This document shows, piece by piece, positions 1-6,792 of a DNA stretch of 7,663 bases. Location of the stretch: positions 1-7,663 of the forward strand of contig CAZYZQ010000097.1 of assembly GCA_964652075.1 (NCBI GenBank). Reading direction: 5' to 3'. Position 1 is the first letter of the stretch, and the number at the start of each line of letters is the position of its first letter. The stretch is from CAZYZQ01 sp964652075 (GTDB taxonomy: Bacteria; Bacillota; Clostridia; Oscillospirales; Oscillospiraceae). Position numbers and translations under genes: made by a program. The notes under the pieces were generated by a model. That model was not told the DNA's origin and did no database searches. It saw only the letters and a list, made by a program, of their open reading frames with translations.

Positions 1-510
1 GGTGCCTGCTTCTTACGCCCAGTTTGGGGTGGGTGCTGGAGGTTAAGGATACAGGGCGGCCGCAACGGCATGCGGTAACCGACCCTCTATCCGTGGAGAC
101 CCATTCTTGTGCGACAGCCGTCTATCCTGGTGGGACTGCGTACGAAGTGGGGTGAAACCTGTATTGCGGTGCATAACTGTGTACAGTGTAGCCTGCCTTG
201 CGTGGGCGTGCAGGGATCGGGGAACACCCAGACCTCCCGTGGCCATGGGATGTCTGCTATTGCCCCGTGAAATCACGGCTGCAAAAAAGGATAAGAAGTT
301 CGGAACGCTGCCATGGAAAACATCTAGACTGTCATAACTGGACAGACACCGGATTGCAGTACGGACTCAGTGGCAGTCGGGTCCCGGCGCTGGCGACACG
401 CCGGCGGCGGCTTGAAAGGGAAACCACCCTTCCGGCAACGGGGGGCAGCCGCCGGGGAAATCCTACCCGTACCTAAGCCGTAAGATTTACGCTGTCTGTT
501 GCCGCCTTTT
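1..510 (+). ncRNA. ole: OLE RNA (ornate large extremophilic RNA), probably 5'-partial
   Basis: I see no convincing protein gene here; the short ORFs lack ribosome sites and recognisable sequence. The + strand folds well. A long hairpin at 47-92 pairs 47-51/88-92, 53-56/83-86, 57-59/79-81 and 60-64/71-75. Other stems are 135-143/161-170, 218-222/263-267 enclosing 229-238/247-256 (one mismatch), 329-333/341-345, 384-389/399-404 and 405-412/447-454. The last encloses 416-420/427-431 and a GCAA-capped hairpin at 432-441. A final hairpin is CGTAA 479-483/TTACG 487-491. OLE RNAs are about 600 nt and, as known from Bacillus halodurans, lie between the ispA/xseB region and oapA-dxs; they form a membrane-associated RNP with OapA linked to cold, alcohol and Mg2+ stress. 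The identification rests on context (an OapA-like gene, then dxs-tlyA-nadK-argR-recN) plus dense structure, not on a covariance search. The 5' end probably lies before position 1. RNase P RNA and tmRNA signatures were not found. Confidence 0.83.
479..492 (+). repeat. 14-nt hairpin sequence shared with the tyrS T-box antiterminator
   Basis: The sequence CGTAAGATTTACGC occurs here, near the 3' end of the structured RNA, and again at 7043-7056 in the T-box leader. Each copy forms a 5-bp or longer hairpin with a GAT loop. In the T-box copy it is the upper antiterminator helix. The match may be convergence on a stable small hairpin rather than a true repeat. Confidence 0.5.
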
Positions 511-515
511 TATTT
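498..515 (+). other. Possible 3' pairing element and U-run ending the OLE RNA
   Basis: GCCGCC at 501-506 is followed at once by a U-rich tract (TTTTTATTT, 507-515). GCCGCC can pair with GGCGGC at 406-411, which otherwise pairs with GCCGCC at 448-453. GTTGCCG at 498-504 is also complementary to CGGCAAC at 433-439. This could be a 3' closing helix, or a weak terminator-like element between the RNA and oapA. The pairing distance of about 90 nt makes an ordinary intrinsic terminator uncertain. Confidence 0.3.
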
Positions 516-527
516 GACTTATCTATT

Positions 528-533
528 GGGGGA
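528..533 (+). promoter_or_regulatory. Ribosome binding site that fixes the TTG start of oapA
   Basis: GGGGGA at 528-533 lies 8 nt upstream of the TTG at 542. No ATG or GTG in the same frame is better placed, so this site supports initiation at TTG. It lies just after the 3' end of the structured RNA, so RNA folding could affect its access. Confidence 0.7.
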
Positions 534-541
534 ATACAGCT

Positions 542-1165
542 TTGAAAAGCGACGACGCAAATCCAAAACGACGAAAGGCCAAAAAGCAGGCGAAGCACGG
601 CGACTGGAGATGGATCGCGATTGTATTTGTTTCCACGCTGATTATTTCAGCGACCTTCTCGTTCCTGTCCAACCAGATTCTGAATGCTGTTGCAATCTGG
701 GCCGCGTTTTTCGTGCTTTTGGCCATTGTCGCGTTGGGAATCGTGTTTGATATTATCGGTGTGGCCGTAACGGCGGCGGATATCAAGCCGTTTCACGGTA
801 TGGCGTCCCGGAAGGTAAAGGGCGCGTCAGAAGCGATTCTGCTGCTGCGCAACGCCAGCCGTGTCTCCTCGTTCTGCAACGATGTGATCGGCGATATCTG
901 CGGCGTCATCTCAGGTTCCGCGGCGGCGGTGATCTCCGCGGAAGCTGTTCTGCATCTTGGCAGCGGCTGGAAAGCCGTTCTGCCACTGCTGCTGTCTGCG
1001 GTTGTTGCGGCGGCGACAGTCGGAGGCAAGGCCATCGGTAAGTCATTTGCAATGCGGGAGTCTACCCAGATCGTATTTCTTGCAGCAAAGGTGATCCGTT
1101 TTTTTCGGGACATCCCCAAGCTGCTTTCCGCCCTGTTTCAGAAAAAGAAAACACAAAGGTTGTGA
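542..1165 (+). CDS. oapA: OLE-associated membrane protein OapA
   Basis: This 207-residue protein has a very basic, lysine/arginine-rich N-terminus (residues 9-18), as expected of an RNA-binding tail. Likely membrane segments follow at about 24-43 and 48-72, with two more hydrophobic stretches near 119-136 and 145-160. The C-terminus is again basic (KKK at 201-203). A loop holds NDVIGDICG at 113-121, which fits the conserved DxxxD motif known for OapA (D114, D118). OapA is the inner-membrane protein that binds OLE RNA; in B. halodurans the RNA-protein complex affects cold, short-chain alcohol and Mg2+ tolerance, but its molecular activity is unsettled. The gene starts with TTG, directly follows the structured RNA and overlaps dxs by 4 nt. 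Such proteins are often database-labelled as hypothetical or CorB-like. The family call comes from position, size, topology and motif. Confidence 0.82.
   Translation: MKSDDANPKRRKAKKQAKHGDWRWIAIVFVSTLIISATFSFLSNQILNAVAIWAAFFVLLAIVALGIVFDIIGVAVTAADIKPFHGMASRKVKGASEAILLLRNASRVSSFCNDVIGDICGVISGSAAAVISAEAVLHLGSGWKAVLPLLLSAVVAAATVGGKAIGKSFAMRESTQIVFLAAKVIRFFRDIPKLLSALFQKKKTQRL
1155..1159 (+). promoter_or_regulatory. Ribosome binding site of dxs, start ambiguous
   Basis: AAAGG at 1155-1159 is only 2 nt from the GTG at 1162 but 11 nt from an in-frame TTG at 1171. The spacing favours TTG 1171, giving an N-terminus (M)AILEQISS that fits DXS well. The GTGA overlap with the oapA stop favours GTG 1162. 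The difference is three codons. Confidence 0.45.
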
Positions 1166-3006
1166 CCGGGTTGGCAATCCTGGAACAGATTTCCTCGCGC
1201 GAAGACCTGCTTCGCCTGACTGACCAGCAGCAGGTGCAGCTGTGCGGGGAGATTCGCACATTTTTAATTAAACATGTTTCAAAAACCGGCGGTCATCTGG
1301 CATCAAACCTCGGTGTGGTGGAGCTGACACTCGCGCTGCATCGCGTCTTTGATCTGTCCTATGACCGGCTTGTTTTTGATGTCGGGCATCAGGCCTATGT
1401 ACATAAGATCCTCTCCGGCCGCTGGAGGCAGTTCGATACGCTTCGGCAGATCGACGGGCTTTCCGGCTTTCCAAAGCCGTATGAGAGCATTCAGGACGCG
1501 TTTATTGCGGGGCACGCATCCAACTCTGTCTCTGTTGCGCTTGGTATGGCGCGCGCGGCCGAGCTCCAGCATGCGCATTATGAGTCTATCGCGCTGATCG
1601 GCGACGGTGCGCTCACGGGCGGTATGGCCTATGAGGGCCTGGATGACGCCGGCAGGAGCGGAAACCATCTGATTGTTGTGCTGAACGACAATGAGATGTC
1701 CATCTCGCCGAGCGTGGGCGCGGTTGCGGCGCATTTGCAGCGCCTGCGCCTCAAGCCACAGTATTTTCGCATCAAAAAGCTCTATCGGGAGCTGACGCAG
1801 CATATTCCGGGCGGGCGGCAGCTGTACCGCTTTACCCACTATCTGAAATTGAAGCTGAAGCATGCGCTGATCGGCACGACACTGTTTGAAGAGATGGGCT
1901 TTACCTATCTGGGGCCGGTCGATGGGCATGATCTGAAAAAAGTGACCTACAACCTGATGCGTGCGAAGGAGGAGCGCGGCCCTGTGCTCGTCCATGTGCT
2001 GACGCAGAAGGGGAAAGGCTATGCGGCAGCTGAGCATGATCCGGATATCTTCCACGGCGTTGGGACGTTTGATCCGGCAAAGGACTTTTTGCCCGCGCAG
2101 AAAAACGGCGCGAGCTTTTCCTCTGCATTTGGCGCGAAACTCGTCGAGCTGGCGCGGCATGATGACCGCGTCTGCGCCATTACGGCCGCCATGCCGCAGG
2201 GCACGGGCCTGAGCGTGTTTGCGGAGGCATTCCCGCGCCGGTTTTTTGATGTCGGGATTGCGGAGGGGCACGCCGTTGCCATGGCGGCCGGCATGGCCAA
2301 GCAGGGGCTTATCCCGGTCGTGGCCGTGTATTCGACCTTTTTGCAGCGCGCGTATGACCAGCTCCTGCATGATATCGCGCTGCTGAATCTGCATGTTGTC
2401 TTTGGCGTGGATCGCGCCGGGTTGGTCGGGCAGGACGGCGAGACGCACAACGGTGTCTTTGACGTCGGTTTTTTGCGGCAGGTGCCGGGCATGACAGTGC
2501 TCTGCCCCGCGAGCCAGGCGGAGCTTGCCAGAATGCTGTACCGCGCGGTGGAGGAGCTGGACGGGCCGGTTGCGGTTCGTTATCCGCGCGGCGGGGACGG
2601 CGATTACGAGGGCGTCAGCACACAGCCTGTCTTCCGGGAGGGAGCGGATCTCACGCTCGTTGTCTACGGGCCGTCCATCAATCAGGCGATTGCCGCGGCG
2701 GAGCAGCTGCAAAAGCGGGCGGTGTCTGTTGAAATTATCAAGCTGGACTGTATCAAACCATTGGATATGACCGCGATTACAGCCTCTGCCCGGAAAACCG
2801 GACACGTTGTGGTGCAGGAGTCCTGCGTTGCAGCCGGATGCGTGGGGCAGGAGATTGCCGCGCGCCTGACCGGGGAGCCTTGCCGCGTTGTCCTGCGAAA
2901 TTTGGGCGACCATTTCACGCCGCAGGGCCGGGTCGGCCAACTGCTGCGGCGCGAGGGATTGGATGCCGACTCCCTTGCTGCGGCCATTTTGGAGGAACTG
3001 AAATGA
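1162..3006 (+). CDS. dxs: 1-deoxy-D-xylulose-5-phosphate synthase
   Basis: DXS condenses pyruvate with glyceraldehyde 3-phosphate, using thiamine diphosphate and Mg2+, to make DXP, the first step of the MEP isoprenoid pathway and a precursor for thiamine and pyridoxal. The 614 residues are the usual length. Visible landmarks are GGHLASNLG (43-51), DVGHQAYVHKILSGR (73-87), the ThDP/Mg2+ signature GDGALTGG (147-154) through NDN (175-177), and the pyrimidine-domain start near 310. The catalytic glutamate E368 lies in DVGIAEGHAV, where many DXS enzymes have EQH and this one has EGH. DRAGLVGQDGETHNG follows, and a transketolase C-terminal domain ends the protein. The frame starts with GTG overlapping the oapA stop (GTGA); TTG at 1171 is an alternative start. 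The gene ends in an ATGA overlap with tlyA. Its place beside OLE/OapA is conserved in OLE-bearing Firmicutes. Confidence 0.97.
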   Translation: MTGLAILEQISSREDLLRLTDQQQVQLCGEIRTFLIKHVSKTGGHLASNLGVVELTLALHRVFDLSYDRLVFDVGHQAYVHKILSGRWRQFDTLRQIDGLSGFPKPYESIQDAFIAGHASNSVSVALGMARAAELQHAHYESIALIGDGALTGGMAYEGLDDAGRSGNHLIVVLNDNEMSISPSVGAVAAHLQRLRLKPQYFRIKKLYRELTQHIPGGRQLYRFTHYLKLKLKHALIGTTLFEEMGFTYLGPVDGHDLKKVTYNLMRAKEERGPVLVHVLTQKGKGYAAAEHDPDIFHGVGTFDPAKDFLPAQKNGASFSSAFGAKLVELARHDDRVCAITAAMPQGTGLSVFAEAFPRRFFDVGIAEGHAVAMAAGMAKQGLIPVVAVYSTFLQRAYDQLLHDIALLNLHVVFGVDRAGLVGQDGETHNGVFDVGFLRQVPGMTVLCPASQAELARMLYRAVEELDGPVAVRYPRGGDGDYEGVSTQPVFREGADLTLVVYGPSINQAIAAAEQLQKRAVSVEIIKLDCIKPLDMTAITASARKTGHVVVQESCVAAGCVGQEIAARLTGEPCRVVLRNLGDHFTPQGRVGQLLRREGLDADSLAAAILEELK

Positions 3007-3800
3007 AGGAACGATTGGATGCGCTGCTGGTTGCCCGGAACCTCTCGGAGAGCCGGGAGAAGGCAAAAGCAACCATCATGAGCGGCCTTGTCTATGTAAA
3101 CGGACAGAAGGTGGACAAGGCGGGCGCCATGCTTTCACCTGAGGTTGAGATTGAAGTTCGTGGCAGCGCCTGTCCGTACGTCAGCCGCGGCGGCCTGAAA
3201 TGTGAAAAGGCGCTGCGGGAGTTTGGCGTCGACCCGACCGGCTGCGTTTGCAGCGATTCCGGCGCGTCAACCGGTGGGTTTACCGACTGCCTGCTCCAGC
3301 ACGGCGCAAAAAAGGTCTATGCAATCGACGTTGGCTATGGGCAGCTGGCATGGAAGATCCGGAACGACCCGCGCGTTGTTTGCATGGAGCGGACGAATAT
3401 CCGCTATGTGACGCCGGAGGATATCGGTGAGCCGTTGGATCTGTCGCTCGTCGATGTCAGCTTTATTTCGACGAAGCTCGTACTGCCGGTGCTGCGGACG
3501 CTTTTGCGCCCGGGCGGACAGGTTGTCAGCCTGATTAAGCCGCAGTTTGAAGCAGGTAAGGAGAAGGTCGGCAAAAAGGGCGTCGTGCGCGACCCTGCAG
3601 TTCACTGCGAGGTGCTGCACAGCTTTGTCGACACGGCGCGGCAGCTGGGCTTTTCCGTGCAGGCGCTGACATTTTCCCCGGTCAAGGGGCCGGAGGGCAA
3701 TATAGAGTTTCTGGGGCATCTGGTGCTGGGCGATGTGCAGGATCGGTGCCCGGATATCGAAGCGCTCGTGGCCGAGGCCCATACGGCGCTGAAGGGGTGA
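3003..3800 (+). CDS. tlyA: TlyA family rRNA (cytidine-2'-O)-methyltransferase
   Basis: This 265-residue protein has an N-terminal S4 RNA-binding domain (about 1-60, RLDALLVARNLSESREKAK) joined by YVSRGGLK to a Rossmann FtsJ/RrmJ-type methyltransferase. The SAM-binding loop is DSGASTGGFTD (85-95), where many relatives have DVGASTGGFTD, and AIDVGYGQL (107-115) follows. The expected K-D-K-E catalytic tetrad can be placed at K66, D151 (LVDVSF), K179 (IKPQFE) and E235 (GNIEF). TlyA proteins 2'-O-methylate cytidines in 16S and/or 23S rRNA; Bacillus homologues (YqxC) are little studied, and the haemolysin label in databases is historical. The ATG at 3003 overlaps the dxs stop and has a strong GGAGG at 2991-2995, so longer in-frame extensions into dxs are rejected. 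A gap of only 3 nt separates it from nadK. Confidence 0.94.
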   Translation: MKERLDALLVARNLSESREKAKATIMSGLVYVNGQKVDKAGAMLSPEVEIEVRGSACPYVSRGGLKCEKALREFGVDPTGCVCSDSGASTGGFTDCLLQHGAKKVYAIDVGYGQLAWKIRNDPRVVCMERTNIRYVTPEDIGEPLDLSLVDVSFISTKLVLPVLRTLLRPGGQVVSLIKPQFEAGKEKVGKKGVVRDPAVHCEVLHSFVDTARQLGFSVQALTFSPVKGPEGNIEFLGHLVLGDVQDRCPDIEALVAEAHTALKG

Positions 3801-3803
3801 GCT

Positions 3804-4667
3804 ATGAAAAAAATCATTCTGACGCCGAACCCCTATCGGGATAAATCGTTTCAGACCGTGCAGGAGACACAGCGCATCCTGCATGAGATGGGGATGGAGA
3901 CACGCATCTGCCTGCCGTTCGCGGTCGACCGGGGTGTTGCGCTGCCGCAGGATGTGCGGTTTTATAATCTGCGCGACGAGCTTCGCAGTGCGGATCTGCT
4001 GATCTGCTTTGGCGGGGACGGAACGATTTTACATGCTTCCAAGGCGGCCGCGCGGCATCGGGTGCCGATTCTCGGTGTAAACAACGGCACCATGGGCTTT
4101 ATGGCGGAATTGGAGAGCAGCGAGCTGGAACTGCTGCGCAGACTGAAAACGGGAGACTATCGGATTGACCCGCGGATGATGCTGCATGTCGATGTGCAAC
4201 ACGACAGCCGTGTGGTCTTTGAGGATGTCGCGCTGAACGACGCGGTCGTGACAAAGGGCGCGGTTGCGCGTGTGATCCAGCTTGCCGTCTTTATTGACGG
4301 CGTCGAGGCCATGGAGGTGGACGGCGACGGCGCGATTGTCTGTACGCCGACCGGCTCAACCGCCTACTCGCTTTCCGCGGGCGGGCCGGTTGTGGAGGCG
4401 GTCGGGCAGAACATCATTATCACGCCGATCTGCGCGCATGCGCTGCATGCGCACTCCACCGTTACGACACGCGACCGGAAAATTTCGATCCGTGTCGGAA
4501 AGATTGGGAAAAAAAGTGCGTTTTTGTCGGTGGACGGCGGAAAAGCGTTTCGGCTCGGCGCGGATGATGTGGTCAATATCCAGCGCTCCCAGCTCGAGAC
4601 AAAGCTGCTGCGGCTGAAAAATCGAAACTTTTTTGAGATTGTCCGTACAAAATTTGAAAGCAGGTAA
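3804..4667 (+). CDS. nadK: NAD kinase
   Basis: This 287-residue cytosolic enzyme phosphorylates NAD+ to NADP+ with ATP or polyphosphate. The GGDGT motif (70-74) carries the catalytic aspartate D72. NNGTMGF (93-99) and the NAD-binding segment VDGDGAIVCTPTGSTAYSLSAGGP (TPTGSTAY from 181) follow, and TPICAHALHAHSTV corresponds to the TPICPH region of the family. The ribosome site GGGG (3794-3797) overlaps the tlyA stop, and the start is 3 nt after it. argR follows after 4 nt, so expression is surely coupled. NADPH supply suits its operon partner DXS, because later MEP steps use NADPH. A perfect inverted repeat lies in the coding sequence at 4434-4452. Confidence 0.96.
   Translation: MKKIILTPNPYRDKSFQTVQETQRILHEMGMETRICLPFAVDRGVALPQDVRFYNLRDELRSADLLICFGGDGTILHASKAAARHRVPILGVNNGTMGFMAELESSELELLRRLKTGDYRIDPRMMLHVDVQHDSRVVFEDVALNDAVVTKGAVARVIQLAVFIDGVEAMEVDGDGAIVCTPTGSTAYSLSAGGPVVEAVGQNIIITPICAHALHAHSTVTTRDRKISIRVGKIGKKSAFLSVDGGKAFRLGADDVVNIQRSQLETKLLRLKNRNFFEIVRTKFESR
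4434..4452. repeat. Perfect 8-bp inverted repeat inside nadK
   Basis: GCGCATGC (4434-4441) and GCATGCGC (4445-4452) are exact reverse complements with a 3-nt spacer, and they encode the CAHALHAH stretch of NAD kinase. The GC-rich coding bias could create this by chance. No function is implied. Confidence 0.6.
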
Positions 4668-4671
4668 CGCA

Positions 4672-5124
4672 ATGAAATCACAGCGCCAGGAAAAAATACT
4701 CGAAATTATCGCATCCCGGGAGATTGAGACGCAGGAGCAGCTGCTCGATGCACTGCGCGTTTACGGCTACAACAGCACGCAGGCGACAATTTCCCGGGAT
4801 ATCAAGGAGCTGCGCCTCGTCAAGGCGCTCTCGTCGAACGGCGCGTATTACTATGCCGCGACGAACCGCGATTTGCAGCAAACCTTCTCCGGACGGCTGA
4901 ACGCCATCTTCCAGGAGTGCGTGACAGCCTGCGATGCCGCGCAGAATCTTGTGGTGCTCAAGACGATGCCCGGGCTGGCGTCAGCGGCGTGCTCCGCCGT
5001 GGATTCAATGGTTTCACCGTCCATTGTGGGCACACTTGCGGGCGACGATACGGCGCTTGTTATTTTGCGCGACAGCGTTTCCGCACAGGAATTTTACATG
5101 GAAATTCAGAAGCTGATCGGCTGA
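4672..5124 (+). CDS. argR: Arginine repressor ArgR/AhrC
   Basis: This 150-residue transcription regulator has an N-terminal winged helix-turn-helix with YNSTQATISRDIKELRLVK (33-51; SRDIKEL 41-47 is the recognition-helix signature). The C-terminal oligomerisation and arginine-binding domain includes GLASAACSAVDSM (101-113) and GTLAGDDT (120-127), whose aspartates contact L-arginine in the hexamer. It represses arginine biosynthesis and may activate catabolism when arginine is abundant. No arginine genes are adjacent; its location between nadK and recN is typical of Firmicutes. The ATG at 4672, preceded by GCAGG at 4660-4664, is chosen over an in-frame TTG at 4633 inside nadK, because family members start about 8 residues before the first helix. 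The gap to recN is 15 nt. No clear ARG box was seen nearby. Confidence 0.95.
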   Translation: MKSQRQEKILEIIASREIETQEQLLDALRVYGYNSTQATISRDIKELRLVKALSSNGAYYYAATNRDLQQTFSGRLNAIFQECVTACDAAQNLVVLKTMPGLASAACSAVDSMVSPSIVGTLAGDDTALVILRDSVSAQEFYMEIQKLIG

Positions 5125-5139
5125 TACAGGAGGCGCGCG

Positions 5140-6792
5140 ATGCTTTCCGTCCTTCATATTGAGAATATCGCCGTGATAGAACTGGCCGAGATCGTCTTCG
5201 ATCGCGGCTTTCAGGTGCTGACCGGCGAGACAGGCACCGGCAAATCGATTATCATAGACGCCATCTCCGCGATCATCGGCGAACGGGCCTACCGCGATAT
5301 GATCCGCACCGGCTGCAACAAGGCGTTTGTGAGCGCGGTCTTTACACAGGTACCGGAGCTGCCTTGGTTTTCCGGGCACGGCGTACCCTATGACCCGGAG
5401 GAGCTGCTGGTGCAGCGCGAGGTTTTTGCGGACGGGAAAAACGTGTGCCGCGTCAACGGAACGCCGGTCACGGTGACAATCCTGCGGCAGCTTGGGATGC
5501 AGCTGATTAATATCCACGGGCAGCACGACTCCCAGCAGCTCTTTGACGAGACCAGCCATCTGCGGTTTCTGGATTCCTTCGCGGGCAATGACGCGCTGCT
5601 GGAGACGTACCACGCGGCGTACGAAACGGTGCAGCAGCTGCGGCATGAGATTGCGCGGCTGTCGATGGATGAGACCGAGAAGGCGCGCCGCGTGGAGATG
5701 CTGCGCTATCAGGTTGCGGAGATCGAACGCGCTGACCTGCAGCCCGGCGAGGATGAACAGCTCGATGCGCGGCGAAAGGTGCTGCAAAACGCGGAAAAGC
5801 TCGCAGCCGGTGTGAATGAGGCGGAGCTGCTGCTCAGCGGTGACGAGGATTCGGACGGCGCGTGCGCCATGCTGACGCGCGCGGCGCGCGCCGTCGCGGG
5901 GATTGCCCGCTATACGGACGAGCTGGAATCGCTGCATGGGCAACTGAATGATGCAATGTATACCGTGCAGGATCTGGCGGATCAACTGCGCGATCTGCGT
6001 GACCATTTTGCCTTCTCAGGCGACGAGCTGGAACAGATTGAGGAGCGGCTGCACACGATCTCCATGCTGCGCCGGAAATATGGCGCGGATGTGGGAGAGA
6101 TCCTGTCCTATCTGGAGCAGGCGCGGGCGGAGCTGGACGAGATTACGTTTGCCGGCGACCGCATCGAGCAGCTTCAGGTAAAGCTCAAAAAGCAGGAACA
6201 GCTTGCCACGGACGCAGCAATGGCGCTGCGCAGTGCGCGGCAGAAGGCGGCAAAGGCGCTGGAAGGGCGCATCGCGCAGGAGCTGGCAGAGCTTGCCATG
6301 CCCAAGGTGCGCTTCCAGTGCGAATTTGAAGAGGCCTCGCTCTCGCCGGACGGCATGGACGTGGTGCGGTTTTTGATGTCCGCAAACCTTGGAGAAGCGC
6401 TGAAGCCGCTGAGTAAGGTTGCCTCTGGCGGCGAGCTGGCGCGCATCATGCTGGCAATGAAAAACGTTCTGGCAGAACGCGACGCGGTCGCGACGCTGAT
6501 TTTCGACGAGGTCGATACCGGCGTTTCCGGCCGGGCGGCACAGAAGGTCGGCGAGAAGCTGCGCGCTGTTGCACAGGGTAAGCAGGTGCTGTGCGTGACG
6601 CACCTGCCGCAGATCGCGGCGCTGGCACAGACGCACTTCCTGATTTCAAAGGCCGAAAAAGACGGCAGAACCTATACCTCCGTCGAGCGTCTTGCGTTCG
6701 AGGGACGGCGCGCAGAGCTGGCGCGCATGATTGGCGGGGCAACAATCACGGAGACCACGCTGCGCAGCGCCGAAGAAATGCTGAACGCTTGA
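5140..6792 (+). CDS. recN: DNA repair protein RecN (SMC-like ATPase)
   Basis: RecN acts early in double-strand-break repair, gathering DNA ends on the nucleoid. The 550 residues are the normal length. The Walker A is GETGTGKS (29-36); many RecN have GETGAGKS, but the consensus GxxxxGKS is kept. A Q-loop-like INIHGQHDSQQLF follows. Two coiled-coil arms, rich in Glu, Gln, Leu and Arg, span about 150-220 and 265-345. The ABC signature SGGELARIMLA (from 429), Walker B LIFDEVDTG (D456, E457) and the switch-like VTHLPQIA complete the C-terminal ATPase lobe. A strong AGGAGG (5128-5133) precedes the ATG by 6 nt. This is the last gene of the operon. In many spore-forming relatives spoIVB and spo0A come next, but here the next gene is tyrS. 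The stop codon lies inside the -35 box of the next promoter. Confidence 0.97.
   Translation: MLSVLHIENIAVIELAEIVFDRGFQVLTGETGTGKSIIIDAISAIIGERAYRDMIRTGCNKAFVSAVFTQVPELPWFSGHGVPYDPEELLVQREVFADGKNVCRVNGTPVTVTILRQLGMQLINIHGQHDSQQLFDETSHLRFLDSFAGNDALLETYHAAYETVQQLRHEIARLSMDETEKARRVEMLRYQVAEIERADLQPGEDEQLDARRKVLQNAEKLAAGVNEAELLLSGDEDSDGACAMLTRAARAVAGIARYTDELESLHGQLNDAMYTVQDLADQLRDLRDHFAFSGDELEQIEERLHTISMLRRKYGADVGEILSYLEQARAELDEITFAGDRIEQLQVKLKKQEQLATDAAMALRSARQKAAKALEGRIAQELAELAMPKVRFQCEFEEASLSPDGMDVVRFLMSANLGEALKPLSKVASGGELARIMLAMKNVLAERDAVATLIFDEVDTGVSGRAAQKVGEKLRAVAQGKQVLCVTHLPQIAALAQTHFLISKAEKDGRTYTSVERLAFEGRRAELARMIGGATITETTLRSAEEMLNA

Noticed and set aside
43..476. Small ORFs on both strands (60-92 codons) across the first 500 bases
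   Set aside because: They lack good ribosome sites, have low-complexity Arg/Pro/Gly composition and overlap extensive RNA hairpins.
1..510. RNase P RNA, tmRNA or another common large RNA
   Set aside because: The conserved RNase P core strings and the tmRNA tRNA-like ends were not found, and the gene neighbours fit OLE instead.
514..542. TTGACT as a -35 box for an oapA promoter
   Set aside because: No acceptable -10 box lies 16-18 nt downstream; the positions fall on ACAGCT at the start codon.
2838..3002. N-terminal extension of tlyA inside dxs
   Set aside because: The strong GGAGG at 2991-2995 and the S4 domain starting at residue 1 fix the start at 3003.
1303..3072. 589-codon open frame on the minus strand
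   Set aside because: It is antisense to dxs, which has all family motifs; long antisense frames are a side effect of the GC-rich codon use.
4633..4671. N-terminal extension of argR inside nadK
   Set aside because: The upstream start is TTG without a ribosome site, and ArgR proteins begin at about MKSQRQEKI.
5014..6006. 330-codon open frame on the minus strand
   Set aside because: It lies opposite argR and recN, has no recognisable domains and has the composition of an antisense shadow.
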